Part shown: positions 24,501 through 33,476 of the stretch, piece by piece
Numbering within the stretch: position 1 is the stretch's first letter
Layout: each line of letters opens with the position of its first letter
Assembly: GCA_963699215.1 (NCBI GenBank)
Contig: OY969422.1
Span: 1,674,001 to 1,738,000, forward strand
Source: VRUE01 sp963699215
GTDB taxonomy: Bacteria > Actinomycetota > Thermoleophilia > Solirubrobacterales > 70-9
Reading direction: 5' to 3'
Length of the DNA stretch: 64,000 nucleotides
The notes under the pieces: generated by a model
What the model saw: only the letters and a program-made list of their open reading frames with translations
Databases searched by the model: none
What the model was told of the DNA's origin: nothing
Program-made: the position numbers and the translations under genes

Positions 24501-27200
24501 TTCCCACCCGACCAGATCCCGGCCCAACCGCCGTCCAGCTACTCGCGAGCGACCGTCTACTACATGGATGTCGAAGGCCAGCTGGTCAATACCGCAACGC
24601 CGTCCGGCGCCGGCACCGAAGCACCCTCCATCACGACCACCGAAGTCGACGAAAACGGCAATATCGTGCGCGAATTGACCGCGCAAAACCGCCTTCGCGC
24701 GCTTGCCAAAGGAGCGGAATCGATCACGCGGTCGCACGAGCTCGAGACGAAACGCAACTTCTCTGCCGACGGGACCGAGATGCAGGAGGAATGGGGACCC
24801 TTGCATGACGTCCGCCTCGAAACGGGCTCGATCGTCCCGGCCCGCATGCACAAGACGGTCGAATACGACGCCGGAGCCCCGACGCCGCCGTCGGGAACGC
24901 CGAAATACCACCTGCCCACGCGCGAAACGGTGGGGGCGAGCATCGTCGGCCAGGGCATCGACGCCGACCAGCGCGTCACCGAAACCAAATACAACTGGAC
25001 CCTGCGCAAACCGACCGACACGATCGTCGATCCACTCGGTCTAAATCTGCGGACGCACATCGAGTACGACTCGGTGAGCGGCCTGGTTACCGAACGCCGC
25101 CTGCCAAAAGCCAAACCCGAAGGGGGCGATGCTCACACGACGAAGATTCGCTACTTCAACGCCGGCACTCATACCGACCCGACCTGCGACTTCAGCCCAG
25201 GTTGGGCCGGCTTGCCATGCAAGGTCTATCCGGCCGGTCAGCCCAATACCCCTAATCTGCCAGCCCTTCTGGTGACTGCCTACTCCAACTACTCGCCCAT
25301 GGGACGGCCGGGCACCATCAGCGCAAAACCCGCGGATCAAGGAGAAGACGCGAAAACGACTACCACGACGTTCGACTCCGCTGGACGACCAAAAACCGTC
25401 TCATACGGAGGCTCGGAAGCCGCCATTCCGAAAACGGAAATCATCTATAGCTCCGCGACCGGTAAGCCGCTCACCCAGCGTTTCGTCTGCGGAGGCGCCA
25501 ACTGCTCTGGCTTTGACGATCAGGCGACGAGTACGACCTATGACACCTTGGGCCGCCCGATTGCCTACGAAGATGCCGATGGCAACCTCTCAAGCACCAG
25601 CTATGACCTCCTGAGCAGGCCCGCTACGACCAGCGACGGCAAAGGAATCCAGACCCGCACCTACGACCCGACCTCGGGCCTCTTGGTCAAACTCGAAGAC
25701 ACTGGCGCCGGAACCTTCACCGCAAGCTATGACGCAGACGGAAGCCTGCGCGAACAGGGCTTGCCGAACGGCCTGGTCGCGAAAACGACCTACGACGAGA
25801 CCGGCTCCCCGGTTCATCTCAGCTACGAGAAGACCAGCTTCTGCTCAGTCAAATGCACCTGGCTCGACTTCGAAGTCGAAGAGTCGATCCATGGCCAGTG
25901 GCTGGCGCAAACGAGCACGCTGTCGAGCCAGCAGTACTCCTATGACGACGCGGGGAGACTCGAACTTGTCAAGGACACCCCGCAGGGCGGCGGTTGCACG
26001 ACCCGCTCCTATAGCTATGACGCCGATTCCAATCGCACGAAACTCATCACCCGAGGGCCCGGTATCGGCGGCGTCTGCGATATGGCCTCGGCCGGCACTA
26101 CCCAGAGCTATAGCTATGACGCAGGGGACCGGTTGCTGGGCACTGGCATCCTCTACGACAACTACGGGCGCATTAGGAGCCTTCCATCGGCCTTCGCAGG
26201 GGGAGGCACCCTGACGACCAGCTATTACGCAAACGACCTAGTCAAAAGTCAGTCCCAGGACGGCGTCACGAACACCTACGAACTCGACGCGTCGCTTCGC
26301 CAGCGCCAGCGCACCCAGACCGGCGGATCGAATCCGGGCACCGAGATCCACCACTACGCTGGCGGCTCTGACTCCCCGGCATGGATCGATCGCGGTTCGA
26401 GCTGGTCCCGGAGCATCGTCGGGATCGACGGAGGTCTAGCCGCGATTCAAGACAGCAGCAAAGGCACGACCCTGCAGCTGACCAACCTGCACGGCGACAT
26501 GGTCGCGACGGCGAGCACCGATCCCGAAGCGACCGGACTCCTCGCCACCTTCGAGTTCGACGAGTACGGCAACCCGAAACAGGGGTCGACGCCGAGATAC
26601 GGCTGGCTCGGCGGCAAGACGCGCCGGACCGAGCTGCCATCAGGCGTGATCCAGATGGGAGTGCGTAGCTATGTGCCGGCGATGGGCCGCTTCCTGTCTC
26701 CCGATCCGGTTGAAGGCGGGTCTGCCAACGCATATGAGTATGGCAATGGGGACCCGATCAATAACTTCGATCTGACGGGAACCGTTTGTACGAAGAAAAA
26801 TGCAACCAGAAAGGACTGTGGCAGGGCGCAGCGCAGCGCGGAAGAGCAAGTGCGTAGATCAATAAGAAGGGTTAAGGTTCTCGCCCGACAGAAAAGAGCT
26901 GAAAGCGGTCGCCATCTCGGTCTCCCCGGTATGCCAGGGGTGAATTTCCGGCTCCCCTGGGAAGATGATGTGAACGAGGCGATGCAAAAGGCCTCAAACG
27001 CTCTAGTAAAGGCCGAAGAGGCTGCGACGTGTGAGGTAGGAAGTCTTACTACGGGGACCGGGTCACTTTACATCCAGAGACGAGCGAATAACATCGCGCA
27101 GCTGGCACCCCCGCTCTCCCGGGCGCTTAACACGCTTTCAACGAAGCTTGGCACCGTAAGCCTGGTTCTGGGCATCGCAAGCTTTGCTGGTCTTTGCTGA
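21519..27200 (+). CDS. Rhs-repeat polymorphic toxin-type protein with DNRLRE domain
   Basis: 1893 residues. Signal peptide (LVGILLICFTCLGLGVAFGA); N-terminal beta domain; DNRLRE-like domain (about 285-490, with VVQGWVSGEFSNQGLIVKL); DUF6531-like PGSLSLLTGNLSITRADVSIP (about 625-700); many YD repeats (YDTEGRLVAEWD, YSYDDAGRLELV, YSYDADSN); and the Rhs core MGVRSYVPAMGRFLSPDPV, ending YEYGNGDPINNFDLTGT near 1755. After the core comes a variable tip of about 135 residues of lower GC, with no recognised catalytic motif. Such proteins deliver C-terminal toxins; the small membrane gene behind it could be immunity. A near-identical start of a second copy is at 63651. Confidence 0.9.
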   Translation: MRERVRGRTHWWARLVGILLICFTCLGLGVAFGADSSSREAYSSAASAPSEEIEGIELESKRTAASKTFRLPNGSLETRLYETPINYLDTEGNWASIEEGFKPSAEAALTNGANGFDVALPERLGEGPVRLSVDGEWVAYELQGPATEAVRAEANTATYETADPGVTFELTSLPVGLKENIVLAGPSDPSTFSFELSAAKGLTPTSVEDGSIEFRDESGQTIALLPPPTMSDSSKHPQASQAVHYELAPEGEGRWLLTVEADREWLSQPERVWPVAIDPSLTIPTPSLDCVYGGKTGQSGWRTCAISTEKLSAGYWPQLVSANDEWKRSALRFSLTSIPSGSYIDSATVGLYAPSAALNTSGVEALRAMKTWTSSLNWKTYNGSSLWTKEGGDFTAKEAEKPDGEKVPIYEGASVLTADRGSQPGWWDFTSYDLRTVVQGWVSGEFSNQGLIVKLKDDKSRECDSSSCTTRVVDFSSSSAADPKLRPYLKVIYYPPAPSTSKVTSPREGTVTGRRLKLKAGWSVQGTTGVSFQYKVLGTGAKFKTIPTSFVRNANNEPVSWPLAVQDKTQSEPVYFDVYQASSELGTLNRKIQVRALFEGSAGAAGYSVPVNASVNPNIGGPRDATASVGPGSLSLLTGNLSITRADVSIPVFGTALEFSRTYSSASEWNSPDEEKVTGGVLGWGWKPTATVEAAGGAAWQKVRDASGAEEGSYAVLTDLEGYEYAFELAEGKYISPPEMPGWLLIRQDSTHLALTDPDGNRTVFEKEAGGSDYVPVSVSQTGSGPNSTTMVYQLVEGKKRLSKIIAPSAAGITCNESNATTTVGCRTLTFTYQPATTWGAPSGSGDRLSTIKYYGPSSASAMSSWEVAKYSYDTEGRLVAEWDPRTAVTGGGGTTYLKETYAYTAKTPRMMTLTPPGEEPWSFEYEAVAGEGGPVGQRLRSVKRASLLASPSTAQTTIAYGVPVSGSEAPYEMGGSEVAKWGQEDLPTDATAIFPPDQIPAQPPSSYSRATVYYMDVEGQLVNTATPSGAGTEAPSITTTEVDENGNIVRELTAQNRLRALAKGAESITRSHELETKRNFSADGTEMQEEWGPLHDVRLETGSIVPARMHKTVEYDAGAPTPPSGTPKYHLPTRETVGASIVGQGIDADQRVTETKYNWTLRKPTDTIVDPLGLNLRTHIEYDSVSGLVTERRLPKAKPEGGDAHTTKIRYFNAGTHTDPTCDFSPGWAGLPCKVYPAGQPNTPNLPALLVTAYSNYSPMGRPGTISAKPADQGEDAKTTTTTFDSAGRPKTVSYGGSEAAIPKTEIIYSSATGKPLTQRFVCGGANCSGFDDQATSTTYDTLGRPIAYEDADGNLSSTSYDLLSRPATTSDGKGIQTRTYDPTSGLLVKLEDTGAGTFTASYDADGSLREQGLPNGLVAKTTYDETGSPVHLSYEKTSFCSVKCTWLDFEVEESIHGQWLAQTSTLSSQQYSYDDAGRLELVKDTPQGGGCTTRSYSYDADSNRTKLITRGPGIGGVCDMASAGTTQSYSYDAGDRLLGTGILYDNYGRIRSLPSAFAGGGTLTTSYYANDLVKSQSQDGVTNTYELDASLRQRQRTQTGGSNPGTEIHHYAGGSDSPAWIDRGSSWSRSIVGIDGGLAAIQDSSKGTTLQLTNLHGDMVATASTDPEATGLLATFEFDEYGNPKQGSTPRYGWLGGKTRRTELPSGVIQMGVRSYVPAMGRFLSPDPVEGGSANAYEYGNGDPINNFDLTGTVCTKKNATRKDCGRAQRSAEEQVRRSIRRVKVLARQKRAESGRHLGLPGMPGVNFRLPWEDDVNEAMQKASNALVKAEEAATCEVGSLTTGTGSLYIQRRANNIAQLAPPLSRALNTLSTKLGTVSLVLGIASFAGLC

Positions 27201-27247
27201 ACCCCAAGAACCAAGCACCGTCGTGTGCGGTATCATTTCCTCGTACG

Positions 27248-27439
27248 ATGGGTAAGAAATCACAGATAGGTAGACAGTTCAAGGCAAGGCTGTTTCTGGC
27301 GGTCTGTTTTCTGATACTGCTGGCAGTGTCGCTGATCAGGGGAGAGTTTGTTCTCGCGGCAACCGGTGCAATTGGTTTGGCTTGGGCATTGGAATCTTAC
27401 CGCTGGTACAGCAGACGCTGGAGTGATGAGCAGGATTGA
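27248..27439 (+). CDS. Small two-helix membrane protein, candidate Rhs immunity protein
   Basis: 63 residues from ATG 27248 (alternative TTG 27194 overlaps the rhs stop). A basic N-terminus is followed by LFLAVCFLILLAVSLI and FVLAATGAIGLAWALESYRW, then a charged tail. It lies directly behind the variable Rhs tip, has lower GC than its surroundings like that tip, and is absent from other parts of the window. Immunity genes occupy this place in toxin loci, and membrane immunity proteins usually answer pore-forming or membrane-acting toxins. Role inferred from position only. Confidence 0.5.
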   Translation: MGKKSQIGRQFKARLFLAVCFLILLAVSLIRGEFVLAATGAIGLAWALESYRWYSRRWSDEQD

Positions 27440-27771
27440 GTTTCACGGATACTGCTCTACCCCCGATTTGCTGATGTTCGATTTTTGAGTCCTTCGACCT
27501 CAGGGGGTGCGGCTCGTTGAGCGTTTGCATCGGGATCGAACAACGCGCAGTCTCAGGTCTCGGCCACGTGGTGCTCTTTCAACACGGCGTTTTCGGTGTG
27601 GCTTGGCAGCCCGGTCCGGGTCGCGAGGCGGGGCGGATTGAGTGCTGAGAGGTAGATGATCTACGGAAACGGCTCCACCCCAAGTTCCTGACACCAGCAA
27701 CACATCGCCTGTCTAGCGCGGTAAACGAGCCCGCAGGGACTGGTCGTTCCTCCTGCGAGGTTGGTGACGAC
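27440..27771. other. 332-bp intergenic region between convergent blocks
   Basis: Separates the plus-strand rhs unit from the end of the minus-strand transfer operon. No gene, repeat or convincing terminator was found. Confidence 0.4.
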
Positions 27772-28392
27772 TCAACGCTCAAAGCCGAACTCTTCGGAGA
27801 CCGCGCTAGCCGATCCTGCGATGGAAGAGGAAGTCATCGGCGTCTTTGTCGGCTCTGGACTAGGCACCACTGGCTCCGGCGCAGGTGCCGACCCCCCATA
27901 CATCGAGTTTCGTGAGCGAGAGCCCGCTCGAGAATCGCGTTCGCGAATCGCTGCGGGCGACTTGGTCTGGGCCTCGACTCGAGCGCGTCGCCCCGCCTTT
28001 CGTCGAGGCCGATCCATTCGCCTCGCGCGTCGGCCTGCTCGTGCGCGCCGAGCCGCGAGCTGCTTGCTCGCCAATTGCCCCGGCCCTAGTCGCGACTGCG
28101 GCACAAACGTCGTCTCGGAGTTCCCGCTCAGGGCGCCTGCGAAGCTCGCGGCGGTGGCGAGAGCGAGGCAGCCGAGTGCTCCAAGCACTGCCCAGCGCTG
28201 GAGCGCGACCTGCGAGCCTCCGCTACTGCCGGCGGCCGCTTTTAGGTTCCGTTCCTCTTCCGCAACTTTGGTGTTGAGTCGAACGGTTCCCTCGCCCCAA
28301 AGGTCGAGGTCGTGCGCACTGGTCGCGTCCGGCGCAGGTCCGGTGCCCGCCGGCTCCTCACCGTGGACCGTCTTGGGCTCCTCCACGCTCAC
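27772..28392 (-). CDS. Single-pass membrane protein at the end of the transfer operon
   Basis: 206 residues. The start is GTG 28392, which overlaps the stop of the coupling-protein gene (GTGA). An acidic N-terminal cytoplasmic part leads to one membrane helix, WAVLGALGCLALATAASFAGAL (about 68-89). An Arg/Ala-rich and then Pro/Ser-rich low-complexity tail follows. Proteins with this layout are common as last genes of actinobacterial T4SS operons and may be envelope-spanning partners; no named family recognised. Confidence 0.6.
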   Translation of the reverse strand: MSVEEPKTVHGEEPAGTGPAPDATSAHDLDLWGEGTVRLNTKVAEEERNLKAAAGSSGGSQVALQRWAVLGALGCLALATAASFAGALSGNSETTFVPQSRLGPGQLASKQLAARRARAGRRARRMDRPRRKAGRRARVEAQTKSPAAIRERDSRAGSRSRNSMYGGSAPAPEPVVPSPEPTKTPMTSSSIAGSASAVSEEFGFER

Positions 28393-30104
28393 CGCGCGAT
28401 CCCGGGCAGCTCGCTAGACAGCTTCTGGCCGTCGAGCTTCTTGCTCTCCGCAGGCTGCCGCAGACTGATTCTCGCCGCTGGCCGATTGCCATAGATCAGA
28501 AGCCCGGTGCCCCGCTTGGCTTCGCGGACCACGTTGGCCGGGGTCAGATCGCGGTAGATCGAACCCTGCGTTCTTGCACCGCCGCCCCTATCGTCGGCAG
28601 TCTCGGATTGGTGTTGAAACTCGCCCGTGCCGACCACCCGGTTGATGTAGGTGAGCGTGTCGGGATCGGAGGTCCCGCCGCCGATGATCTTGGCGCGATG
28701 GTTGTTGACGATGGTCAGCGCTGCGATCTCTCCGTAGCTGGCCTTGATCTGGGCCATGTCTTGAAAGAACGAGAGCAGCTGGATGCCCTGACCGGCGCCG
28801 GTCGATGCAACCTGATCGAGGTTGGGGATCGGCGCGATGTTGGCAAGCTCGTCGAGGACCAGGAGCAACGGTGGCTCGATCGGCTTGCCGGTGGCCGCAG
28901 ATGCCTCATAGACGACCGAGATCAGCTCGCGGACCATCATCGAGAACAGCGGGCGCAGCCGCTGTTGCTCATGGGCGGGGGCGCAGAGGTAGAGAGTGTT
29001 CGCGCCCCCGTCGAGAAGATCCGCCGGGGTGTAGCTGCTATCGCCGCATGTGGCCCGCACGCGTGGATCGGCGAAGGCGGCGGTGATCGTCTCCGCCGTG
29101 GTGTAGATCGAGCTTCGCTGGCGCTCGTCTCGGTGCCAATTCGCATCCCAGGCGAGCCGCGCCGCCGCGAAGTCCGCAGACGGATCCTCAGGCGAGAGAA
29201 TTTCCGCGACTTCGGTCCTGGCTTTCGGTCCCATGTCGAGCCAGTCCACGACAGCGCTCATCGTCCGCCCCTCCTTTGCGGCGGCAAAGAGCATGGGCGC
29301 CAGCAGCTTCTCCGCCGTCGAGTACCAGAAGTCGGCATCGGAGAGCCGCTCGCCGCCTGGACGCGCGGCGCTGCTCAACCAGTTGGCGACGCGCAGCGCG
29401 CCATGCCAGCTATCGCAGCCGTGAAGCGGCGTTGCTCGAACGTTGCCGCGGTTCGTCGCATTGACGGGATCGAAGACCATCGCCCTGCCTTTTTTTCCTC
29501 GCGCCTTGAGGGTTGCGACGAGCAGGTCGGACTTGACCGACGTCACAAGTGCCGGTCCTTCCCACTCACGCAGCGAGGGCATCGCGAGCCCTGTGGTCTT
29601 GCCGCTCTGCGACGGTGCCAGCACGATCACCGACTGGCGCTTCTCGGCTGCGATCAGCCGCCGCCCGTGGCGCCCGAGGATCAGCCGCCCGGCTTGCGGC
29701 CCATCGACCCAGAGCGCCCGCAGGTCGCGGCCGCGCGCCCAACGCGCGCTTGCCGGGCGGCGTTCTCTGGGGGAAAGCATGGAGCCTTCGCCCAGCTTCG
29801 CGTAGAGCTCCGCGGCGAGCAGGCCGATTCCGACCGCGGTCCCGCTGAGTGCGCCAAGGACGAAGTAGAAGCCAACCGCTTCCGGCATGGCGCCGCGGAC
29901 GTGGGGCGGCCAGGCAAGCCGCGGCTCGGAGAGGTGGGAGGGAAGCCGAATCGCGGTGCCGATCAGCTCCTCGGCGCGAATGCTCCGCCAGCCCTCGCCG
30001 AAGATCGCCGCCGAGAGAGCGCCGCTCAGCCACAGCAGCCCGAGAACCACCGCCGCGCCGGCGGCGAGCGGTGCCAAAGGGGTGCGGCCCCCAGCTGAGC
30101 TCAT
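28389..30104 (-). CDS. Type IV coupling protein (VirD4/TraG family)
   Basis: 571 residues. Two N-terminal membrane segments (about 12-34 and 78-100) precede the ATPase: Walker A APSQSGKTTG at 163-172, KSDLLVATLKARG, Walker B LLLVLDELANIAPIPNLDQVAS, and STGAGQGIQLLSFFQDMAQIKASYG. It brings the relaxase-DNA complex to the secretion channel in the membrane. Its ATG overlaps the VirB4 stop (ATGA) and its stop overlaps the next start, so the three are translated together. Confidence 0.92.
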   Translation of the reverse strand: MSSAGGRTPLAPLAAGAAVVLGLLWLSGALSAAIFGEGWRSIRAEELIGTAIRLPSHLSEPRLAWPPHVRGAMPEAVGFYFVLGALSGTAVGIGLLAAELYAKLGEGSMLSPRERRPASARWARGRDLRALWVDGPQAGRLILGRHGRRLIAAEKRQSVIVLAPSQSGKTTGLAMPSLREWEGPALVTSVKSDLLVATLKARGKKGRAMVFDPVNATNRGNVRATPLHGCDSWHGALRVANWLSSAARPGGERLSDADFWYSTAEKLLAPMLFAAAKEGRTMSAVVDWLDMGPKARTEVAEILSPEDPSADFAAARLAWDANWHRDERQRSSIYTTAETITAAFADPRVRATCGDSSYTPADLLDGGANTLYLCAPAHEQQRLRPLFSMMVRELISVVYEASAATGKPIEPPLLLVLDELANIAPIPNLDQVASTGAGQGIQLLSFFQDMAQIKASYGEIAALTIVNNHRAKIIGGGTSDPDTLTYINRVVGTGEFQHQSETADDRGGGARTQGSIYRDLTPANVVREAKRGTGLLIYGNRPAARISLRQPAESKKLDGQKLSSELPGIAR

Positions 30105-31399
30105 GCGGCGGCTTCGCTCGGTTGTGCGACCGACGGGCGCTCGAGCATCCGCGCGTCGGTGTCGACCAGCTCCCGCTCAATCGAGGAGAGGCGGTGCTGG
30201 ACGAGGAAGGAGCGCCGCCCGATGAGCCACAGCGCCTCGCCGCGGCGCAGGGTCGGCACGATCTCAAGCTCGGTCTCGGTCAGCCCGAGCAGGTTTCGCA
30301 GGCTGTCCAGCTGATCGGGGGGCTGGGAGTAGATCACCCGCGTTTCGGCGTCCGCGAGCAGACCCTCGGCGAGCTTGGCCTGCCGCGAGCCGGCGTCACC
30401 CGCTGCGGCGAGGTCGGAGAGGCGATGCAGCACGATCACGTTTTGGGTGCCGAGCGCCCGCGAGAGCTTGAAGGAGCGCTGTAGCCACTCGGCGACGCCG
30501 ATATGGCTCGCGACCCGCCAGCCCTCGTCGAGCACCGAGATCACCTTCGGCGCCGCCCGCCCATCGTGCGCCGCCTCCCGCCGGCGCTCGGCGACCGTCG
30601 CCTGTTGCCAGGCGGCGGCGCAGGTCATCAAGATGCCCAGCGCGGCCGAGTCCCCCACGGCAGAGAGATCGAGGACGACGAGCGGCGCTTCGAGGTCTAG
30701 GCCCGGCGTGGTCGGGCCGTCGAACATGCCACGCAGGTCCCCCTCGCAGAGGCGCTGCAGGGCAAGCGCGGCCTGTCGGGTTGCCTCGGCTAGCGCGTCG
30801 GTCTCGGTGCGAAGGCTGCGGGCCATCTCGGTCTCTGGTTGCAGCAGCGCGGCGACGATCTGGGGCAGGGTCGGCTCGCCGTCGGGGCTGCGTTGGTTCA
30901 CCAGGTCGAGTGCGACCCTCAGCCCCGCGTCCTCCTCGGGGTCGAGGTCGCGGCGCAGGGCCGCTTGGGTGACCGAGCGCAGCAGGCTGAGCTGGCCCTC
31001 GCGCCCGCCGCGGGAGCTGAGCGGGTTGAGCCGCACATCGCCGCCGGGGCGTAGCGCGATCACCACGCCGCCCAAGGCGCGGGCCAGGGGTGCGTACTCG
31101 GACTTCGGGTCGATCACCCAGGCGATGCGGCCGAAGACGTGCTGGCGGTAGAGGTAGGTCTTGATCAGCGAGGACTTGGCGAAGCCGATCTGCCCGACCA
31201 CGACCATGTTCGGCCCCGCCAGCGCCGATCGCTCATAGAGAGCCCAAGGGTCATAGAGCCAGGCGCCGCCGTAGGCGTCGCGGCCGATGTAGGCGCCGGG
31301 CGCGCCGAGGCTGCCCTCGCCAAGGAAGGGATAGACGGCCTGGAAGTGGGCCGTCGTGGCGCTATGGCCGGGGCGCTCGGCGCGGTGGGGAAGCCTCAC
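30101..31399 (-). CDS. VirB4/TraC-type conjugation ATPase (ATP-binding half)
   Basis: 432 residues from GTG 31399. The N-terminal HSATTAHFQAVYPFLGEGSLG and IGRDAYGGAWLYDPWALY match the usual opening of the actinobacterial VirB4-like ATPase. Walker A VVGQIGFAKSSLIK (Lys at about 75), Walker B KVISVLDEGWRV, then TQNVIVLHRLSDLAAAGD. In these elements the usual VirB4 is split: this protein is the ATPase half and the SCO6880-type protein encoded upstream is the partner. A GAGGC-N16-GGACA motif lies 56 bp upstream, so it may have its own promoter. Confidence 0.88.
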   Translation of the reverse strand: MRLPHRAERPGHSATTAHFQAVYPFLGEGSLGAPGAYIGRDAYGGAWLYDPWALYERSALAGPNMVVVGQIGFAKSSLIKTYLYRQHVFGRIAWVIDPKSEYAPLARALGGVVIALRPGGDVRLNPLSSRGGREGQLSLLRSVTQAALRRDLDPEEDAGLRVALDLVNQRSPDGEPTLPQIVAALLQPETEMARSLRTETDALAEATRQAALALQRLCEGDLRGMFDGPTTPGLDLEAPLVVLDLSAVGDSAALGILMTCAAAWQQATVAERRREAAHDGRAAPKVISVLDEGWRVASHIGVAEWLQRSFKLSRALGTQNVIVLHRLSDLAAAGDAGSRQAKLAEGLLADAETRVIYSQPPDQLDSLRNLLGLTETELEIVPTLRRGEALWLIGRRSFLVQHRLSSIERELVDTDARMLERPSVAQPSEAAA

Positions 31400-31455
31400 C
31401 GAGCGCCCCGGCGGCTCTGGGGGGGAGCTATGGCATGAACTGCCATATGCCCCCC

Positions 31456-31481
31456 TGTCCGCGCGGAAGCCCTACTGCCTC
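31456..31481 (-). promoter_or_regulatory. GAGGC-N16-GGACA motif, VirB4 site
   Basis: On the minus strand GAGGC (31481-31477), 16 bp, GGACA (31460-31456), followed by GGGGGGC. Its flanks match the site at 37517-37542 especially well (AGTGAGGCAGT in both). Confidence 0.55.
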
Positions 31482-31572
31482 ACTGGTGCCCGATGGCGCA
31501 CGCCCAACCGCTCAAGATTGAGTTCTCCGGTGCGCGGCGGATCGAGAACGAGGCGCCCGCACGACGGCCTTC

Positions 31573-31791
31573 TCAAGCTGGCGCGTAGCCCGCCAAAAGC
31601 GAAGCGATCAGCGCTTGCATCACGCCGAGCATGGCCAAGACAACCAGCGCGGTGGAGCCCACGTAGACCACATAGAAGGTCAGCGCCAAGCCGACGCTCA
31701 CGTTCAGCAGATGCCACAGGAGGATGGCGTTCCTCACGCCACTGACGGTAGACAGATTTCGGCTTGGCGCGCTGTGACTTAACGCAGACAA
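31573..31791 (-). CDS. Small two-helix membrane protein (up to 72 aa)
   Basis: Hydrophobic segments NAILLWHLLNVSVGLALTFYVVYVG and ALVVLAMLGVMQALIASLLAG make a membrane hairpin. It lies in the gap between the SCO6880 and VirB4 genes, on the same strand, upstream of the VirB4-proximal GAGGC motif. The exact start is uncertain. It may be an accessory mating-channel subunit; there is no homology I can name. Confidence 0.45.
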   Translation of the reverse strand: MSALSHSAPSRNLSTVSGVRNAILLWHLLNVSVGLALTFYVVYVGSTALVVLAMLGVMQALIASLLAGYAPA

Positions 31792-31976
31792 AAGATTGAA
31801 TCAGCAACGGGGACGGCGGGTCTCTGAGCGTTGACACTCTTTCCAGAGCCAAATCTCGGCTCCCAGAGTCCACGTAGTAGTTGATGGCCTAGGTGAAGTT
31901 GAAGGTGCAGTTCATAGGCGTGTGGAAGTCAAAAAACGCCTGGTCGAGTTCGGCCGTGTCAATTCCTTCGCTCGCC

Positions 31977-33476
31977 CTACCGAAGCCCGCGGCAGATCGG
32001 CAGGGTGCAGGCAAAGGCGGCGTCCTGCTCCCCGTAGAGGCGCTGCATCTCCAACCGCGCCTGCGCTCCTGCGTGCTCGACGCTCGGGGCGCTTCGCTCC
32101 AGGGCCTCGGTGGAGCGATCGGAGACCGCGACCAGGGACACGAAGCGCACCAGCGCATGACCGTCGGCCAGCTCCTCCTCACGCTGCGCGGCGGCCTGCT
32201 GGCGACGGCGCACCTGGGCGGTGGTGAGAAAGCCTTGGCGCTCGCGCTGCATCTCCTCGGCGACCTCGGCGGTCCGCGTCGCCTCCGCGCGTCGCATCGC
32301 CACCGAGTAGGGGATCGGCTCGATCGTCACCGCGACCGTTCGCAGCGCGCTCGTCTGCATCAGCAGCGGCATAAGGAAGGTCGGACCGACATCGGAGCGC
32401 GGCCAGGCCGAGATCCAGTAGGTCGCATGAACGGCGGAGTCGGTGCGGTAGGTGCTCCAGGTGGTCTCATCGGCCAGCGGTCCCATCAGCGCCGGGTCGA
32501 CGCCCTCGCGGCCCGGCTCTCCCAGAGCCGCGCGGGCGCGACCCTGGCGGCCGTAGGGGTCGAAGGCGTCGCGGATCACCTGCGCGTACTGGCGCGGTCG
32601 CAAGACGCCGAAGACGGTCAGCTCGGCGAGCGAGAGTCGCTCGGCTAGGCCCTCGGCCTCACGCAGCAATAGCTCGCAGGCCGCCCGCTTGCCGCCGCCG
32701 AGGCGGCGAAGCTCTCTGGCGCCGCGGCGCTCCTCGATCTGGATCGCCAAGAGAACCTCATGCTCGGTGCTCGCGGGAGCGGCCGACTCGATCAGCTCGA
32801 TGTAGGAGCGGACCGGGGGAGAGTCGAGCGCGACGGCGCGGTCGCGGTCGGCTTGCAGGTGCTCGGCCAGGTCGTCGCCCTGGGCGGGCAGGGTGCGCTC
32901 GATCCATTGCAGGCGACGCACGGGGCTGCCGTCGCGCCCGCAGCTTGCCAGCACCGAGCCCCAGGCGTCGAGCTTTCGCTCCTGCTCTGCGGCGTCGCGC
33001 AGGCCAAAGGCACCGGCGCGCACCGCGAGCACCGCGGTATAGGTGCCCGCGCGGCGGTCGTGCATCACCCCTACCTCCTCGCGCCCGTAGGGCGCCGAGA
33101 GCAGCTCGAGGCCGGCCAGCGCCGGCGGCAGCGAGAGCTCGTGAAGCGCCTTACCGTCCTCGTCGATTCGAACTCCGTCGCCGACCGCGGCCGAGCGGTA
33201 GCCCGCCTGCGCCCGCCTGCGCCGCAGCGCCCAGCCGATTGCGACGGGCGCCCACTCCTCTGCCGTTCGTCCCTGTAGCGGCACCATGATCGCCGCTGCA
33301 GCGGCCCCGATCGCGCCCACCGCGACCACGAGCCCGGCAAAGCTCCGCACCCCATACATCGCCCCCAGGCCAATCGCCGCGCCGGCGGCCAGGACCGCGA
33401 TCTGGCCGGGGCGAAGCGAGCCGATCAGCGTCCGCTGCTCCAGCGGTCCGAAGCGATAGCGCCGTTCGCTACTCAT
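31977..33476 (-). CDS. SCO6880-family conjugation protein
   Basis: 499 residues from ATG 33476, whose first bases overlap the upstream stop. The N-terminal RRYRFGPLEQRTLIGSLRPGQIAVL is the family hallmark. Two closely spaced membrane helices follow (about 24-62), then SLPPALAGLELLSAPYG and a long soluble part. The family is found only beside VirB4-like ATPases in actinobacterial T4SS and corresponds to the N-terminal half of VirB4 fused with a PrgI-like membrane part. It probably anchors the ATPase at the inner face of the channel. Confidence 0.85.
   Translation of the reverse strand: MSSERRYRFGPLEQRTLIGSLRPGQIAVLAAGAAIGLGAMYGVRSFAGLVVAVGAIGAAAAAIMVPLQGRTAEEWAPVAIGWALRRRRAQAGYRSAAVGDGVRIDEDGKALHELSLPPALAGLELLSAPYGREEVGVMHDRRAGTYTAVLAVRAGAFGLRDAAEQERKLDAWGSVLASCGRDGSPVRRLQWIERTLPAQGDDLAEHLQADRDRAVALDSPPVRSYIELIESAAPASTEHEVLLAIQIEERRGARELRRLGGGKRAACELLLREAEGLAERLSLAELTVFGVLRPRQYAQVIRDAFDPYGRQGRARAALGEPGREGVDPALMGPLADETTWSTYRTDSAVHATYWISAWPRSDVGPTFLMPLLMQTSALRTVAVTIEPIPYSVAMRRAEATRTAEVAEEMQRERQGFLTTAQVRRRQQAAAQREEELADGHALVRFVSLVAVSDRSTEALERSAPSVEHAGAQARLEMQRLYGEQDAAFACTLPICRGLR

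Noticed and set aside
22971..24911. A 646-codon open frame on the minus strand inside rhs
   Set aside because: Antisense shadow of a high-GC gene; it has no domain-like composition and the plus strand clearly encodes DNRLRE and YD repeats.
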